NCBI RefSeq assembly: GCF_000503215.1
Contig: NZ_AYTD01000011.1
Coordinates: 62,001-126,000, forward strand
Origin: Pseudomonas canadensis
Lineage (GTDB): Bacteria > Pseudomonadota > Gammaproteobacteria > Pseudomonadales > Pseudomonadaceae
DNA length: 64,000 nucleotides
Direction of reading: 5' to 3'
The translations under genes and the position numbers were made by a program. How positions within the stretch are numbered: the stretch's first letter is position 1; each line of letters opens with the position of its first letter. Of this stretch, positions 37,732-47,023 are shown one piece after another. Below the pieces are notes generated by a model that was not told where the DNA came from, ran no database searches, and saw only the letters and a program-made list of their open reading frames with translations.

Positions 37732-38295
37732 TCAAAGTCCCAATAACGTTTGCGCCATGCATTGCGCATTATCGGCAGCTGTTGAATCGCCCATCACCAG
37801 GGCAACGGTAATGGCGCCATCGATCAGGATCAGCAGTTGCGCGGCCTGCCGCTCGGGATCGGGGGTGCCATGTGCTTGACACAGTTCAAGTGCGTACTCG
37901 AACAGTTTTTGTTTGTGCGCCTTGGCCAGCAGGCGCACCGGGTCGTGCGGATCACCGGTTTCGCCACTGGTGTTGATGAACGCGCAGCCCCGGAAGTCGG
38001 CAGTGCCGAACCAGTCCTTGAGCGCGCTGAACAGCGCCAGCAGGCGTTCTCCGGTGTCTTCGCGGCGTTCCACTTCAGTGCGCAGCCACCGCATCCAGCG
38101 TTCATCGCGACGTTGCAGCGCGGCAATCACCAGCTCGTCTTTATTGGCGAAGTAGCGGTAAATACTTTTTCTCGACACGCCGGCGGTTTTCACCAGGAAG
38201 TCCATGCCGGTGGCGGCGATGCCATGGCGATAGATCAACTTTTCAGTGACGTCGAGGATAATGTCGCGGGTGTCATTACGGGTCATGTCGTTCAT
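37732..38295 (-). CDS. TetR family regulator
   Basis: This protein of 187 residues has a TetR helix-turn-helix (TRDIILDVTEKLIYRHGIAATGMDFLVKTAGVSRKSIYRYFANKDELV) and a C-terminal domain of the TetR_C_29-like kind with GCAFINTSGE. I start at 38295; 38331 would place the perfect palindrome at 38308-38321 inside the coding region. The palindrome just upstream is the likely self-regulating operator. The next gene encodes a DUF1348 protein, its probable target. Confidence 0.88.
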   Translation of the reverse strand: MNDMTRNDTRDIILDVTEKLIYRHGIAATGMDFLVKTAGVSRKSIYRYFANKDELVIAALQRRDERWMRWLRTEVERREDTGERLLALFSALKDWFGTADFRGCAFINTSGETGDPHDPVRLLAKAHKQKLFEYALELCQAHGTPDPERQAAQLLILIDGAITVALVMGDSTAADNAQCMAQTLLGL

Positions 38296-38307
38296 GCCGA
38301 GAACAGT

Positions 38308-38321
38308 AGAACGATCGTTCT
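38308..38321. promoter_or_regulatory. Perfect palindrome, probable operator of the TetR/DUF1348 operon
   Basis: AGAACGATCGTTCT is a perfect 14-bp palindrome located 13 bp upstream of the TetR start, next to AT-rich sequence (TCAATTAAAATTTTT). Repressors of this family commonly bind such sites on their own promoter. Confidence 0.72.
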
Positions 38322-38420
38322 TCTTGGTCAATTAAAATTTTTCCATGCGCCGCAGCGAGACCTGAGCACCCCCATGGTGTAAGCTCGGGGCCTCTTCGGA
38401 TTCGACCCATTGCGAGCCTT

Positions 38421-39764
38421 ATGCCGTCGTTCTTCAAACGCTCCCTGTTGCCCAAACTGCGCGGTTTCCCCCTCACTCCCGATGCCCTTGAGGTGCTGTC
38501 CGGTGCCGACGCCTATCGTCGTTGCCTGCTGGAGAAGATTGCCCAGGCCACCCGGCGCATCTATATCGTCGCGCTGTACTTGCAGCAGGACGAAGCGGGG
38601 CAGGAGATCTACGACGCCCTGCACGCCGCCAAGGCTGCGCGGCCGGAATTGGACATCGTGGTGGTGGTCGACTGGTTGCGCGCCCAGCGCGGCTTGATCG
38701 GTGCCGGCAAGCAACCGGGTAACAGCGCCTGGTACCAGGCGATGACTCAAAGCCATAGCAGCGAAGTGCCGGTGTATGGCGTGCCGGTGCAAACCCGCGA
38801 GTTGTTCGGTGTGTTGCACCTCAAGGGCTTCGTGATTGACGACACGGTGCTGTACAGCGGCGCCAGCCTGAACAACGTGTACCTGCACAAATTCGACAAG
38901 TACCGCTTCGACCGGTATCACTTGATCCACAGCAAAGCGCTCGCCGACTCGATGCAGCACCTGGTGGAGCACGGCCTGGTGGCGTCCAAGGCGGTCAATC
39001 GTCTGGACCTGCCCAATCCGCCCACCACCCGCAGCCTGCGCAACGACATCGGCGATTTGCGCAGCCGCCTGAAACACGCGGCTTACGACACCACGGCCGG
39101 GCAACTGCCCAATGGTCACCTCTCAGTCAGCCCTTTGCTCGGGGTCGGCAAGAACAACCCCCTGAACCGCGTGGTTCTCGAACTGATCGCCAGCGCCCAA
39201 CATCAGCTGACTATCTGCACCCCGTACTTCAACCTGCCGCTGCCGGTAACCCGCGAAATCAACCGCGCGCTGGCGCGTGGGGTGAAGATCGACATCGTCG
39301 TCGGCGACAAGACCGCCAACGACTTCTACATCCCGCCCAGCGAGCCGTTCAAGGTCATTGCGGCGCTGCCTTACCTCTACGAAATCAGCCTGCGCCGCTT
39401 TGCCAAGCGCCATCAGCCGATGATCGACAGCGGCCAGTTGAACCTGCACCTATGGCGCGACGGCGATAACACTTACCACCTCAAGGGGATGTGGGTCGAC
39501 CAGCGCTACACCTTGCTTACCGGCAACAACCTCAACCCGCGCGCGTTCCGTCTCGACCTGGAAAACGCCTTGTTGATCGATGATCCCAAGAGCGAGTGGC
39601 TGGCGCCGCGACGCACCGAGCTGGCGCAGATTTTCCAGCACACCACGCGTATCGAGGGGTACCAGGATCTGCAAACGCTGCTGGACTATCCAGAGGCGGT
39701 CGGCAAGTTTCTTCGTCGGGTCAGCCGGGTGCGGATCGAGCGGCTGTTGTACCGGATTCTATGA
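38421..39764 (+). CDS. pssA: CDP-diacylglycerol-serine O-phosphatidyltransferase
   Basis: This 447-residue phospholipase-D-superfamily enzyme makes phosphatidylserine, the precursor of phosphatidylethanolamine. Two HKD motifs are seen: HLKGFVIDDTVLYSGASLNN (about residue 134) and HLKGMWVDQRYTLLTGNNLNPR (about 354). There is no signal peptide, in line with the peripheral membrane enzyme of gamma-proteobacteria. The gene is divergent from the TetR gene and is followed by the large orphan protein gene after 142 bp. Confidence 0.94.
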   Translation: MPSFFKRSLLPKLRGFPLTPDALEVLSGADAYRRCLLEKIAQATRRIYIVALYLQQDEAGQEIYDALHAAKAARPELDIVVVVDWLRAQRGLIGAGKQPGNSAWYQAMTQSHSSEVPVYGVPVQTRELFGVLHLKGFVIDDTVLYSGASLNNVYLHKFDKYRFDRYHLIHSKALADSMQHLVEHGLVASKAVNRLDLPNPPTTRSLRNDIGDLRSRLKHAAYDTTAGQLPNGHLSVSPLLGVGKNNPLNRVVLELIASAQHQLTICTPYFNLPLPVTREINRALARGVKIDIVVGDKTANDFYIPPSEPFKVIAALPYLYEISLRRFAKRHQPMIDSGQLNLHLWRDGDNTYHLKGMWVDQRYTLLTGNNLNPRAFRLDLENALLIDDPKSEWLAPRRTELAQIFQHTTRIEGYQDLQTLLDYPEAVGKFLRRVSRVRIERLLYRIL

Positions 39765-39906
39765 GCTTCCTACAGTCCTCTGAGCTGTTTTTCTCATCGT
39801 TCCGGAAAAGTCTGGAGGCTAGGCTGCCGATAGATTTCTTACTCTCTCTAAACCGTTCATGGACTTACGGTTTCATCCTTTAAGGTGCAATTGAGAGAAC
39901 ATACCC

Positions 39907-42900
39907 ATGTTGGCAAGTCCTGCGTTGACCCGAATGCCTGCGGCCCAAATCCCTGTTTATCCCGGCGCTACCATCGTTGCTGAGGAAGCGATAGGCCCTC
40001 AATCTCCCGTACCAGAGGCCCCCGTGCGACGTCTACGGCGTGAGTCGGGCAGCGTAGAGCAACAACACTCTACGCCCGGCTGGACCTTGCCTGCCGCACC
40101 TCCCGCTAACTCTGGGCGGGCATCTGCAGATACCGCGCTGGGGAAACGCTTGCTGGCCTCCATGGAGGGCGGTTATTCCACAGTAGAAGCCCCGGCGGAC
40201 AGCTCCTTGGCGCCTGCACTCGACATTTACGCAAAAGTACTGGCTCATCCGCAGTTACAGGCATGGTTCGCCAGCAAAGGTCTGGAAATGTCTACCTTGA
40301 CACTGCACCGCGACAGTATCAGCGGTTATGTCTACCGTGACGGTGTCCGTACGGCCGTAACATTCAGCACCACGGACAGCTCCAGATGGGGGCAGGCCAG
40401 CGTGAGGCTGCGCAGCATCAAAGATGTGTTGGACCCGGCCGACGAGGGGCTTCCTTACTTGCAGGCAGGTGAATCCTGGGTGCCCCATTCCTTGGTCTTG
40501 CAGGCCTTTGGCTTGCAACTTCCCGTCTTTACAGAGGACCGGGATGAGTTGTTGGCATCCTTGCGTACCTCCGGGCTGGTGATGCCTGCGCAGCAGTATC
40601 AGCAGCTCAGCGTCAGTCTTGAGCGCGTCCGGCAATCCGTTGGTGATCTGGATGAGCGCGCCTTCCTGGCGGACCAATTGGAGAGCGCCGTCAAGGACCT
40701 GCCTGACGATACTCCTTATGACTGGTCAACCCAGCCAGCGCAGTTGTCGGTGAGCACGCCACTGGCGGCGGGAGATGAGGTTGCACAGGCCCGGTTGAAA
40801 CGCTTCAGTGAATCGCCGGCCGTGCAGGCATTGATCAAAGACCTGATATGGCCGGGCCAAGCGTTTCGTGTGTCCGAGGGGCGGTTCGAGCACAAGACCC
40901 CGGCAGGGGAGTGGATTGATCTCACCGCGTACATCACCCATGTTGCCGAACTTGACCAGGAATTTCGCCCGTTGGTCACCCTGAGCCACACCTGGGGGAA
41001 CGCCTTGTACTCCACGCCTTACTGCGATATCCGCCAGTACCTGGATCACAAAGGGTTGGGTTCACCGCGCACCGCCGGTGAGACACGCAACGTGGTCCAG
41101 TGGTTACGCACCGCGACCTTGCCCCCCGTGCCGCCGTTGGGAAATTATGCCGCGCTGATGGCAAGGGAGTGGTCGCCTGGCCAATTGACTTCGGACGATA
41201 AAGCCATCCTTAAGGCCAGCGCCAGCCAGCGTTTTGGCGGCGAAGTTCCTCAGGGTTTTTACGATCTCAGCGAAATATCCGTGCAGGCATTGCAAGACAA
41301 CCCTACTGAGCAGCTGGAAAAACTGCTGAACGGACGCGACGCCTTGGCCTTTGGCGAATCCTTGGCACGCGACTTGATATGGATGGATTCGCCGTTGCCC
41401 AAAGCGGTGAGCCAACAGTTGGTTCTCGCTGCGCTCGCACTGCACTCGGACGCCGAGGCACCCGCGAAGCCAGGCTTCATCGCGGGCTACAATGTTTATC
41501 AACCCGCGAATATGGGGCGCTCCTTCAGCGCGGTACGCCGCGATGTTGAACAGCACCTGCAAGACACACAAGGGCTCGATCCAAAACTCGCCGTGCTGGT
41601 GGCCCACATCGGCCTGGCGCAGGCCGCTCCCGAGTTTCTGGTGAGGGATGTGCCTCCATCCATCCGCGTCGGTACGCCTGCATGGGTGGAGCTACGCCTG
41701 GGGGCTGCGATGGCGGATCGCATAGCGCCCGGGACGTCCCGTGGAATGACTGAAGAGCAGGTCAGCGAGCTGACCACGCTGGCGCCTACCAGCGAGGCGC
41801 AGGCGTCATTGATGCAACTGCATGCGATGAAATTATTGCTGGATTGGGCGGTGCTCAACGGGGTCATTCCAGCGCTGATTGACGGGGAACACCCTCCAGA
41901 GGCGCTCAAGACCGCCAGCGAAGCGTTTTTCAAACAGCGCGAAGAGGTTAACACCGCCTTGAGCGCGGTGACGGCGATGCCGGATCGCAAAGCCATGGCA
42001 ATCCAGGAGTTGCTAAAGGTATTTCCAGATTTCACGGCCAGCCAGTTGGAAGCGATGAAGGTAGTGATCGCCGACAGTGACGTATTGCGGAACATGCGCG
42101 TCTCCGAGCCGCGTACGCGTTCTCTGGTTGAAACGTACATGACCGGCGACTTGACGACGGGTAAGTGGGTGCTGACCCACGATATGCCGCAAACTGCGGT
42201 TCGTCCCCGGACTTCTCCCTATCAGCGGAGCCATGAAGTCATAGCGCCGCAAGAGAAACGCGATGCGTTGGATGCACGAATCCGCAAGTTGCCGATGCTG
42301 GACACCCTGCTGCAAACAGCGGTCAATGAGCACCGACAATCGCTCCAGACCGTCTATACCACGCGGCTCAAGCTGATGTTCTCCGAACTTTCATTGGAGG
42401 ATCGCCAAATGTTGGAGCTGGGGACGGTCCAGTTGTACGGCATACGCGGGGAAACCGGGTTGCCCCCGGCCACGGAGACAGCCGCAGATCGGGCTGCGAC
42501 TCGGGGTCGGCAAGGTACGCTGTTGCGCGCCGAACTGGATGGCAAGGTGAATTATTACGAAGTGTTTGCGAACGGCACGATCGTCAAGCGCAGCAATCTG
42601 CCAAAACAACTCAAATTGGGCGATGCCTCGGGTGGCAAATCCAACCCTATGGGCTTGAGTGGCATTTATGTGACCGCGTTTACGGGCGGATTCAGCCTGG
42701 GCGTGGACTATGAAGCCTACGCTAAAGGCACTGAAGCGAAGCCTGGTAGCACGTCCAAAGTCATTGTTGGAAAACTCGGTGGGCCTATCGCTGGCCGTTC
42801 ACTTGCGGCCGGTGAGGCACTGGAAACCTACGTACCTGGCACTTATGCATCGTCGAAGATACACAGTATTGCGTCGCGTATTGCCGAGCTCAATTTCTAT

Positions 42901-43608
42901 GAGGCCGATGACGCCATGCTTGCCCGGGCCAAAGGGAGTTTGCCCCTGGAAAAGCAACGCGAGGCGCTGGGGGCTGAAAAAGCAATTTTGCTCGGGCTGG
43001 TGCCATTTGTGGGCGCCTACCAGGAGTTTGCCACCGGCAATATCGGCAAGGGATTGTTCAACCTGGGGCTGGACCTGGTCGGGCTGGCCCTGGGCGCGGG
43101 AGGTCGGGCACGGGCGTTGATACGCGCGGGCAGATCAATCACGCACAACCCGCTGGGTGGCGCCCTTCGCAAGCTGGGCAGCGTAGTGCATCCCCTCGCG
43201 CCAAAAGTCGCCTGGGCTAAACCCGTGGAGAGCTTCGGTGATCGGGCATTCAACTTCATCAAGGCGTCGGCGCTTTTCACCAGTGCAGCCATGAACCCGG
43301 CGGATGGATATGGGCAACTGGTCAACTCTGCGCTCAAAGGCTTGATCAAACTACCGTTGCTGGCCAGTGGTGCGACGAGGCTTGGCAACGCGGCTCCTCA
43401 TCTGATAACCGTCGAGGAGAAGTTGAGAAGTTTCTGGCTTGCTGGCGCATGGGACTCTAAAGCGCCGACTGCGTCGGCCGGTTCGTCCGGTGTGTATCAG
43501 GGGGTGCCGGTATCGGCGCAACGACACGGGGGCGATTGGTACGCGATCAATCCAAAAACGAATCAACCGTTTGGTACGCCATTGCGTGATTTCAGGCTGG
43601 GCGCTTGA
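39907..43608 (+). CDS. Large 1233-residue protein of unknown function, toxin-like
   Basis: I cannot assign a function. The N-terminus has no signal peptide and about 90 residues of proline- and arginine-rich, probably disordered sequence. A long alpha-rich body follows, with WGNALYSTPYCDIRQYLDHKG near residue 360. Around residue 880 is KVNYYEVFANGTIVKR. A hydrophobic stretch (AILLGLVPFVGAYQEF plus GLFNLGLDLVGLALGAG, about 1024-1065) could insert in a membrane. The C-terminus ends in YAINPKTNQPFGTPLRDFR. This layout resembles large orphan Pseudomonas proteins annotated as dermonecrotic-toxin-like (DUF6543 type), but the match is from memory. It stands alone, with no immunity gene or secretion gene next to it. 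Confidence 0.65.
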   Translation: MLASPALTRMPAAQIPVYPGATIVAEEAIGPQSPVPEAPVRRLRRESGSVEQQHSTPGWTLPAAPPANSGRASADTALGKRLLASMEGGYSTVEAPADSSLAPALDIYAKVLAHPQLQAWFASKGLEMSTLTLHRDSISGYVYRDGVRTAVTFSTTDSSRWGQASVRLRSIKDVLDPADEGLPYLQAGESWVPHSLVLQAFGLQLPVFTEDRDELLASLRTSGLVMPAQQYQQLSVSLERVRQSVGDLDERAFLADQLESAVKDLPDDTPYDWSTQPAQLSVSTPLAAGDEVAQARLKRFSESPAVQALIKDLIWPGQAFRVSEGRFEHKTPAGEWIDLTAYITHVAELDQEFRPLVTLSHTWGNALYSTPYCDIRQYLDHKGLGSPRTAGETRNVVQWLRTATLPPVPPLGNYAALMAREWSPGQLTSDDKAILKASASQRFGGEVPQGFYDLSEISVQALQDNPTEQLEKLLNGRDALAFGESLARDLIWMDSPLPKAVSQQLVLAALALHSDAEAPAKPGFIAGYNVYQPANMGRSFSAVRRDVEQHLQDTQGLDPKLAVLVAHIGLAQAAPEFLVRDVPPSIRVGTPAWVELRLGAAMADRIAPGTSRGMTEEQVSELTTLAPTSEAQASLMQLHAMKLLLDWAVLNGVIPALIDGEHPPEALKTASEAFFKQREEVNTALSAVTAMPDRKAMAIQELLKVFPDFTASQLEAMKVVIADSDVLRNMRVSEPRTRSLVETYMTGDLTTGKWVLTHDMPQTAVRPRTSPYQRSHEVIAPQEKRDALDARIRKLPMLDTLLQTAVNEHRQSLQTVYTTRLKLMFSELSLEDRQMLELGTVQLYGIRGETGLPPATETAADRAATRGRQGTLLRAELDGKVNYYEVFANGTIVKRSNLPKQLKLGDASGGKSNPMGLSGIYVTAFTGGFSLGVDYEAYAKGTEAKPGSTSKVIVGKLGGPIAGRSLAAGEALETYVPGTYASSKIHSIASRIAELNFYEADDAMLARAKGSLPLEKQREALGAEKAILLGLVPFVGAYQEFATGNIGKGLFNLGLDLVGLALGAGGRARALIRAGRSITHNPLGGALRKLGSVVHPLAPKVAWAKPVESFGDRAFNFIKASALFTSAAMNPADGYGQLVNSALKGLIKLPLLASGATRLGNAAPHLITVEEKLRSFWLAGAWDSKAPTASAGSSGVYQGVPVSAQRHGGDWYAINPKTNQPFGTPLRDFRLGA

Positions 43609-43613
43609 GCCGC

Positions 43614-43647
43614 GTAGCGCTCGCCCGACAGCGTGGGCGAGCGCTAC
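43614..43647. terminator. Hairpin between convergent genes
   Basis: GTAGCGCTCGCCC and GGGCGAGCGCTAC form a perfect 13-bp stem with an 8-base loop, 5 bp after the stop of the large orphan gene and 5 bp before the stop of the M75 gene. No T run is seen, so it may be a mixed or symmetrical terminator. Confidence 0.65.
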
Positions 43648-43652
43648 GACGG

Positions 43653-44471
43653 TCAGTTCAGGCCTAGCTTGCCACGCAGGGTCGACAGGTCTTCAGCCAG
43701 GGTATTGACTGGCCCCACCAAGGCCTTGCGGTCATTGTCCTTCACCTTGTCATAGGTCTCGAAACCACCGTCCTTGGTCTTGTACTTGGCCAGGATCTTG
43801 TCCACGGTGGCGAAGTTCTTGTCGACCTTGGCCAGGAAGGCCTTGTCTTGCTTCTCGATCTGGCCACGGAACAGGTCGACGATTTTCTTCGCGCCGTCGA
43901 TATTGCCCTGGAAGTCATACAGGTCGGTGTGGCTGTAGCGGTCTTCTTCGCCGGAGATCTTGGTGGCGGCGACTTCTTCCAGCAATGCTGCGGCACCGCC
44001 CACGACTTTCTCAGGCGGGAAGGTCAGACCATCGACGCGGGTCTTGAGGTCGTTGACGTCGGTGTTGAGCTTGGCGGTCAGCGCTTCCAGGCCCTTGGTG
44101 GTGTTCTGCGAGAACAGCGCGTATTCGATACGGTGGAAGCCGGTGAAGTCTTCGGCGGTCACGCCTTTTTCGTGGTCGTCGACGCGGGAGTCGATGGACG
44201 CATCAAGGTCGCTGAACAGCTCGGCGATCGGCTCGATGGACTCATAGTGCACGCGGGTCGGTGCATAGAGCTTCTTGGCGGTGGCCAGGTCGCCTTTGTT
44301 GATGGCGTCAGTGAAGGCTTGGGTCTGGGTGACCAGCTCGCCGATTTCTTCGGTGACGTAGATTTTGTAGTCCGACACCGGCCCTACCAGGTCCAGCGGC
44401 GCGGTAGCGGCGAAGGCTGCCAGCGGCGAAAGGGTCAGCAATAACGACAACGCGATAGACGACTTTTTCAT
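43653..44471 (-). CDS. M75-type EfeO/EfeM-like periplasmic iron-binding protein (short form)
   Basis: This 272-residue protein has a Sec signal peptide (ending SPLAAFAA) and a single imelysin-like M75 domain without the N-terminal cupredoxin domain of full EfeO. The metal-site motif HRIEYALF (HxxE, residues 113-116) and the EEDRYSHTDLYDFQGNIDGA segment are typical. It is the last gene of the efeU-efeO-efeB operon, 26 bp after efeB, and so a paralogue of the longer EfeO in the same transcript. It probably binds ferric or ferrous iron in the periplasm. Confidence 0.9.
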   Translation of the reverse strand: MKKSSIALSLLLTLSPLAAFAATAPLDLVGPVSDYKIYVTEEIGELVTQTQAFTDAINKGDLATAKKLYAPTRVHYESIEPIAELFSDLDASIDSRVDDHEKGVTAEDFTGFHRIEYALFSQNTTKGLEALTAKLNTDVNDLKTRVDGLTFPPEKVVGGAAALLEEVAATKISGEEDRYSHTDLYDFQGNIDGAKKIVDLFRGQIEKQDKAFLAKVDKNFATVDKILAKYKTKDGGFETYDKVKDNDRKALVGPVNTLAEDLSTLRGKLGLN

Positions 44472-44497
44472 GGGACGATTTCCGCTCTGGGTTTGTT

Positions 44498-45796
44498 TTA
44501 GGTCTGGGCAGTGGTTTGAGGGTGCGTTGCAGTCAGCAGCGTGCGCCCGATGAAATCCTTCGGCCCCGTGACGCCCGGCAAGGTGAAGAAGTACCCGCCA
44601 CCGACTGGCTTTAGGTATTCCTCCAGGGGCTCGCCATTGAGCCGGGTTTGCACGCTGATAAAGCCTTTCTCCAGGTCAGCCTGGTAGCAGATGAACAACA
44701 GCCCCATATCCAGCTGACCGTTTTTGTTGACGCCGTTGGAGTAGTTGAACGGCCGGCGCAGGATCAGGTTGGCCTGAGTCTGCGGGGTGCGCGGGTTGGC
44801 CAGGCGGATGTGGGCATCGAGCTTGGTCACTTTGCCTTCGGGGTCCTTGCTGTAGTCGGGCACCTGGGTCTCTTTGTCGCCGTCCATGGGCGCACCGGTC
44901 GGCTTGATGCGGCCGATGATGCTCTCCTGTTCTTGCAGCGGGGTACGGTCCCAGCGCTCGACGAAGTTGCGGATGATGCGCACGGCCTGATAACTGCCGT
45001 TGGCCGCCCAGGCCGGTTCGTCGCTGCCCGGTTGTACCCACACAATCTGGTCCATGGCCTTGGCATCGTTGGAGTTCGGGTTGGCCGAACCGTCACGAAA
45101 ACCCAGGAAGTTGCGCGCGCTTTGCGCAGGCTCGCCGGGTTTGCTCGGTGCCTGGGGCGGCACGCTGCCTTCCTGCTTCCAGCGCACCAGCAGCAAGTCC
45201 GGAAGATTCTTCACGATGTCGCGCAGGGCGTGGATATTGGTGTCCGGCGTGTTGGAGCTGAATTGCAGGCTCAGGTCGCCGTGGCACTGCGCCGGTTCCA
45301 GTGCATCGTTGGGGAAGCCAACCATGCGGCTCAGGCGCTTGGGCTTGACTGCGGTGAGGCCGAAGCGCTCATCGAACAGTGATTCTCCGACGGACACGGT
45401 AATGGTCAGGTTGTCCGGCGTGACCACCGGGCCGAGGATGCCGGAGTCGGTCGGCGGCAGTTTCGGGTCGACTTGCGGCACGGTGCCGCCGGTCATCAGG
45501 AAGGCGATGCGTTCGTTCAAGGTGCGGAACAGGCGCTCCAGGTCTTCACGATCACTGGCCAGTACGTCGAACGCCACGAGCATGCCGCAGGCTGGGCGCG
45601 GCGTGACGATACCGCTCTGGTGCTTGCCAAAAAAATCGTGGTGGTCCTGGGTCTTGTCGCTGCGCGGTGCGGTGGTGACTTGTTCGGCGGCCATGGCCGG
45701 GCAGGTCAGGGTGCTGCCGGCAATGGCGGCGCCGGTGGCGGCCATGCCCAGCAGGACACGGCGGCGAGTAAGGTCAAATTGTTCTGAATCACTCAT
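44498..45796 (-). CDS. efeB: Deferrochelatase/Dyp-type peroxidase of the iron uptake operon
   Basis: This protein of about 432 residues has a twin-arginine signal peptide (DLTRRRVLLGMAATGAAIAGS), so it is exported folded with haem. The peroxidase domain has NFLGFRDGSANP, the distal haem GxxDG motif of Dyp enzymes, and NILPDL-like and FAP-like segments. EfeB oxidises ferrous iron or takes iron from haem and passes it to EfeO/EfeU. A GTG at 45814 overlapping the efeO stop is an alternative start; I use the ATG at 45796. Confidence 0.93.
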   Translation of the reverse strand: MSDSEQFDLTRRRVLLGMAATGAAIAGSTLTCPAMAAEQVTTAPRSDKTQDHHDFFGKHQSGIVTPRPACGMLVAFDVLASDREDLERLFRTLNERIAFLMTGGTVPQVDPKLPPTDSGILGPVVTPDNLTITVSVGESLFDERFGLTAVKPKRLSRMVGFPNDALEPAQCHGDLSLQFSSNTPDTNIHALRDIVKNLPDLLLVRWKQEGSVPPQAPSKPGEPAQSARNFLGFRDGSANPNSNDAKAMDQIVWVQPGSDEPAWAANGSYQAVRIIRNFVERWDRTPLQEQESIIGRIKPTGAPMDGDKETQVPDYSKDPEGKVTKLDAHIRLANPRTPQTQANLILRRPFNYSNGVNKNGQLDMGLLFICYQADLEKGFISVQTRLNGEPLEEYLKPVGGGYFFTLPGVTGPKDFIGRTLLTATHPQTTAQT

Positions 45797-45810
45797 GTTT
45801 GCGGTCGTCT

Positions 45811-47013
45811 TCACTGCAGGCCGGAGAGGCCAAGGGCGGGGTCGATTCCATCGAGTGCAGCGGCCAGAGCCTTGGCCTTGTCGGCGATCTGCTTGCGCTG
45901 ATCGGCGGTTACGCTGTCGTAGCGGCGGTACTGGCCGTCGACTTTCAATTCGTTGAGTTGGCTGTCGAAGGCCGTGAGAGCGCTGTCGACTTTAGGCAGC
46001 AGGTCTGCGGCAGACTTGGTCAGCAAAGGGCGCATCAGGTCGACGACTTTGTGGGCGGCCTCCAGGTTGGCGGCGAAACCATTCAGGTCGACGTGGCTGT
46101 AGCGCTCTTCTTCACCGCTGATGGCACGTACATCGGCCAGGCTGTTGAGGTTGCGCACCACAATGCTGACCAACTGCTCCGGCGGCAGCGACTGGGCGAG
46201 CAGTTGTTGCTTGAGGGTGGTGACGTCGGTCAGCAGGCGCTGAGCAACCGGCGCCAAGCCATCGAGACTGCGTTGCTGGAACAGGCTGTATTCCAGGCGA
46301 TGGAAGCCGCTGAAGGCCGGGTCCTGCTCGCGCTTTTCAAAGTAGTCGGCGCGGGCGTTGATCGCGTTGTCCAGCTCGGCCAGGCGTTGCGATGCGGGGG
46401 CCAGGCGTTGGTAAGCCTCGCGCGCCGGAACATAGAGCGCTTGAGCCTGGGCCAGTTCGCCGGCGTCGACGGCCTGTTGCAAGGCGGTGACGGCCTTGAT
46501 CAATGCGCTGCCTTGGCTGCTCAGGTACACGCGGAATTCCGACAGTGGCCCGATAAACGCCACCATCGACGGCTTGGCCTTGGCTTGCTCATCGGACTCG
46601 GCGGTCGGCGTTACGTGCAAGGTGCCGCGCGGGTTGCTCAGCAGGCCGCAGGTGATCGCGTAGTCGCCGGGCAGCAGGTTAGCGTTGATCACCTGGCTCA
46701 GGCCGGGGGCGATATTTTCGCGCTCTTCGACCACTAGCACGCCGTCGAGGATTTCCCATTCCACCGCACGGTCGGAGCGGTTGATGATGCGAAAGCTGGC
46801 GCGGCCGGCGGGCACGGTCAGCTCATTCGGTTCGCAGGCGTGGCCATGGATGGTCACGGCGATTTCATTGTGGTTGGTCTGGCGCTTGCTGGCCGCCAGT
46901 TGCGAGGCGTAATAGAACAGGCCTCCGGCGGCGATCATCACGACCACCGAGCCCGCCACGGCCCAGCGCAGGGCGCGGGGTGGCGAGGACGGTTGAGGAG
47001 TAGGGTTGGACAA
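45811..47013 (-). CDS. efeO: Periplasmic iron-uptake protein EfeO, cupredoxin plus M75 domain
   Basis: This protein of 400 residues has an N-terminal membrane or signal segment (LRWAVAGSVVVMIAAGGLFYYA), a cupredoxin-like domain (ITIHGHACEPNELTVPAG-like segment, about 55-140) and an M75 domain with HRLEYSLF and EEERYSHVDLNGF. It receives iron from EfeB for the EfeU permease. I choose TTG at 47013 because TAAGGA, which includes the efeU stop TAA, lies 7 bp before it; another TTG lies at 47037. It is the middle gene of the operon. Confidence 0.92.
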   Translation of the reverse strand: MSNPTPQPSSPPRALRWAVAGSVVVMIAAGGLFYYASQLAASKRQTNHNEIAVTIHGHACEPNELTVPAGRASFRIINRSDRAVEWEILDGVLVVEERENIAPGLSQVINANLLPGDYAITCGLLSNPRGTLHVTPTAESDEQAKAKPSMVAFIGPLSEFRVYLSSQGSALIKAVTALQQAVDAGELAQAQALYVPAREAYQRLAPASQRLAELDNAINARADYFEKREQDPAFSGFHRLEYSLFQQRSLDGLAPVAQRLLTDVTTLKQQLLAQSLPPEQLVSIVVRNLNSLADVRAISGEEERYSHVDLNGFAANLEAAHKVVDLMRPLLTKSAADLLPKVDSALTAFDSQLNELKVDGQYRRYDSVTADQRKQIADKAKALAAALDGIDPALGLSGLQ

Positions 47014-47023
47014 GAGGCGGTCC

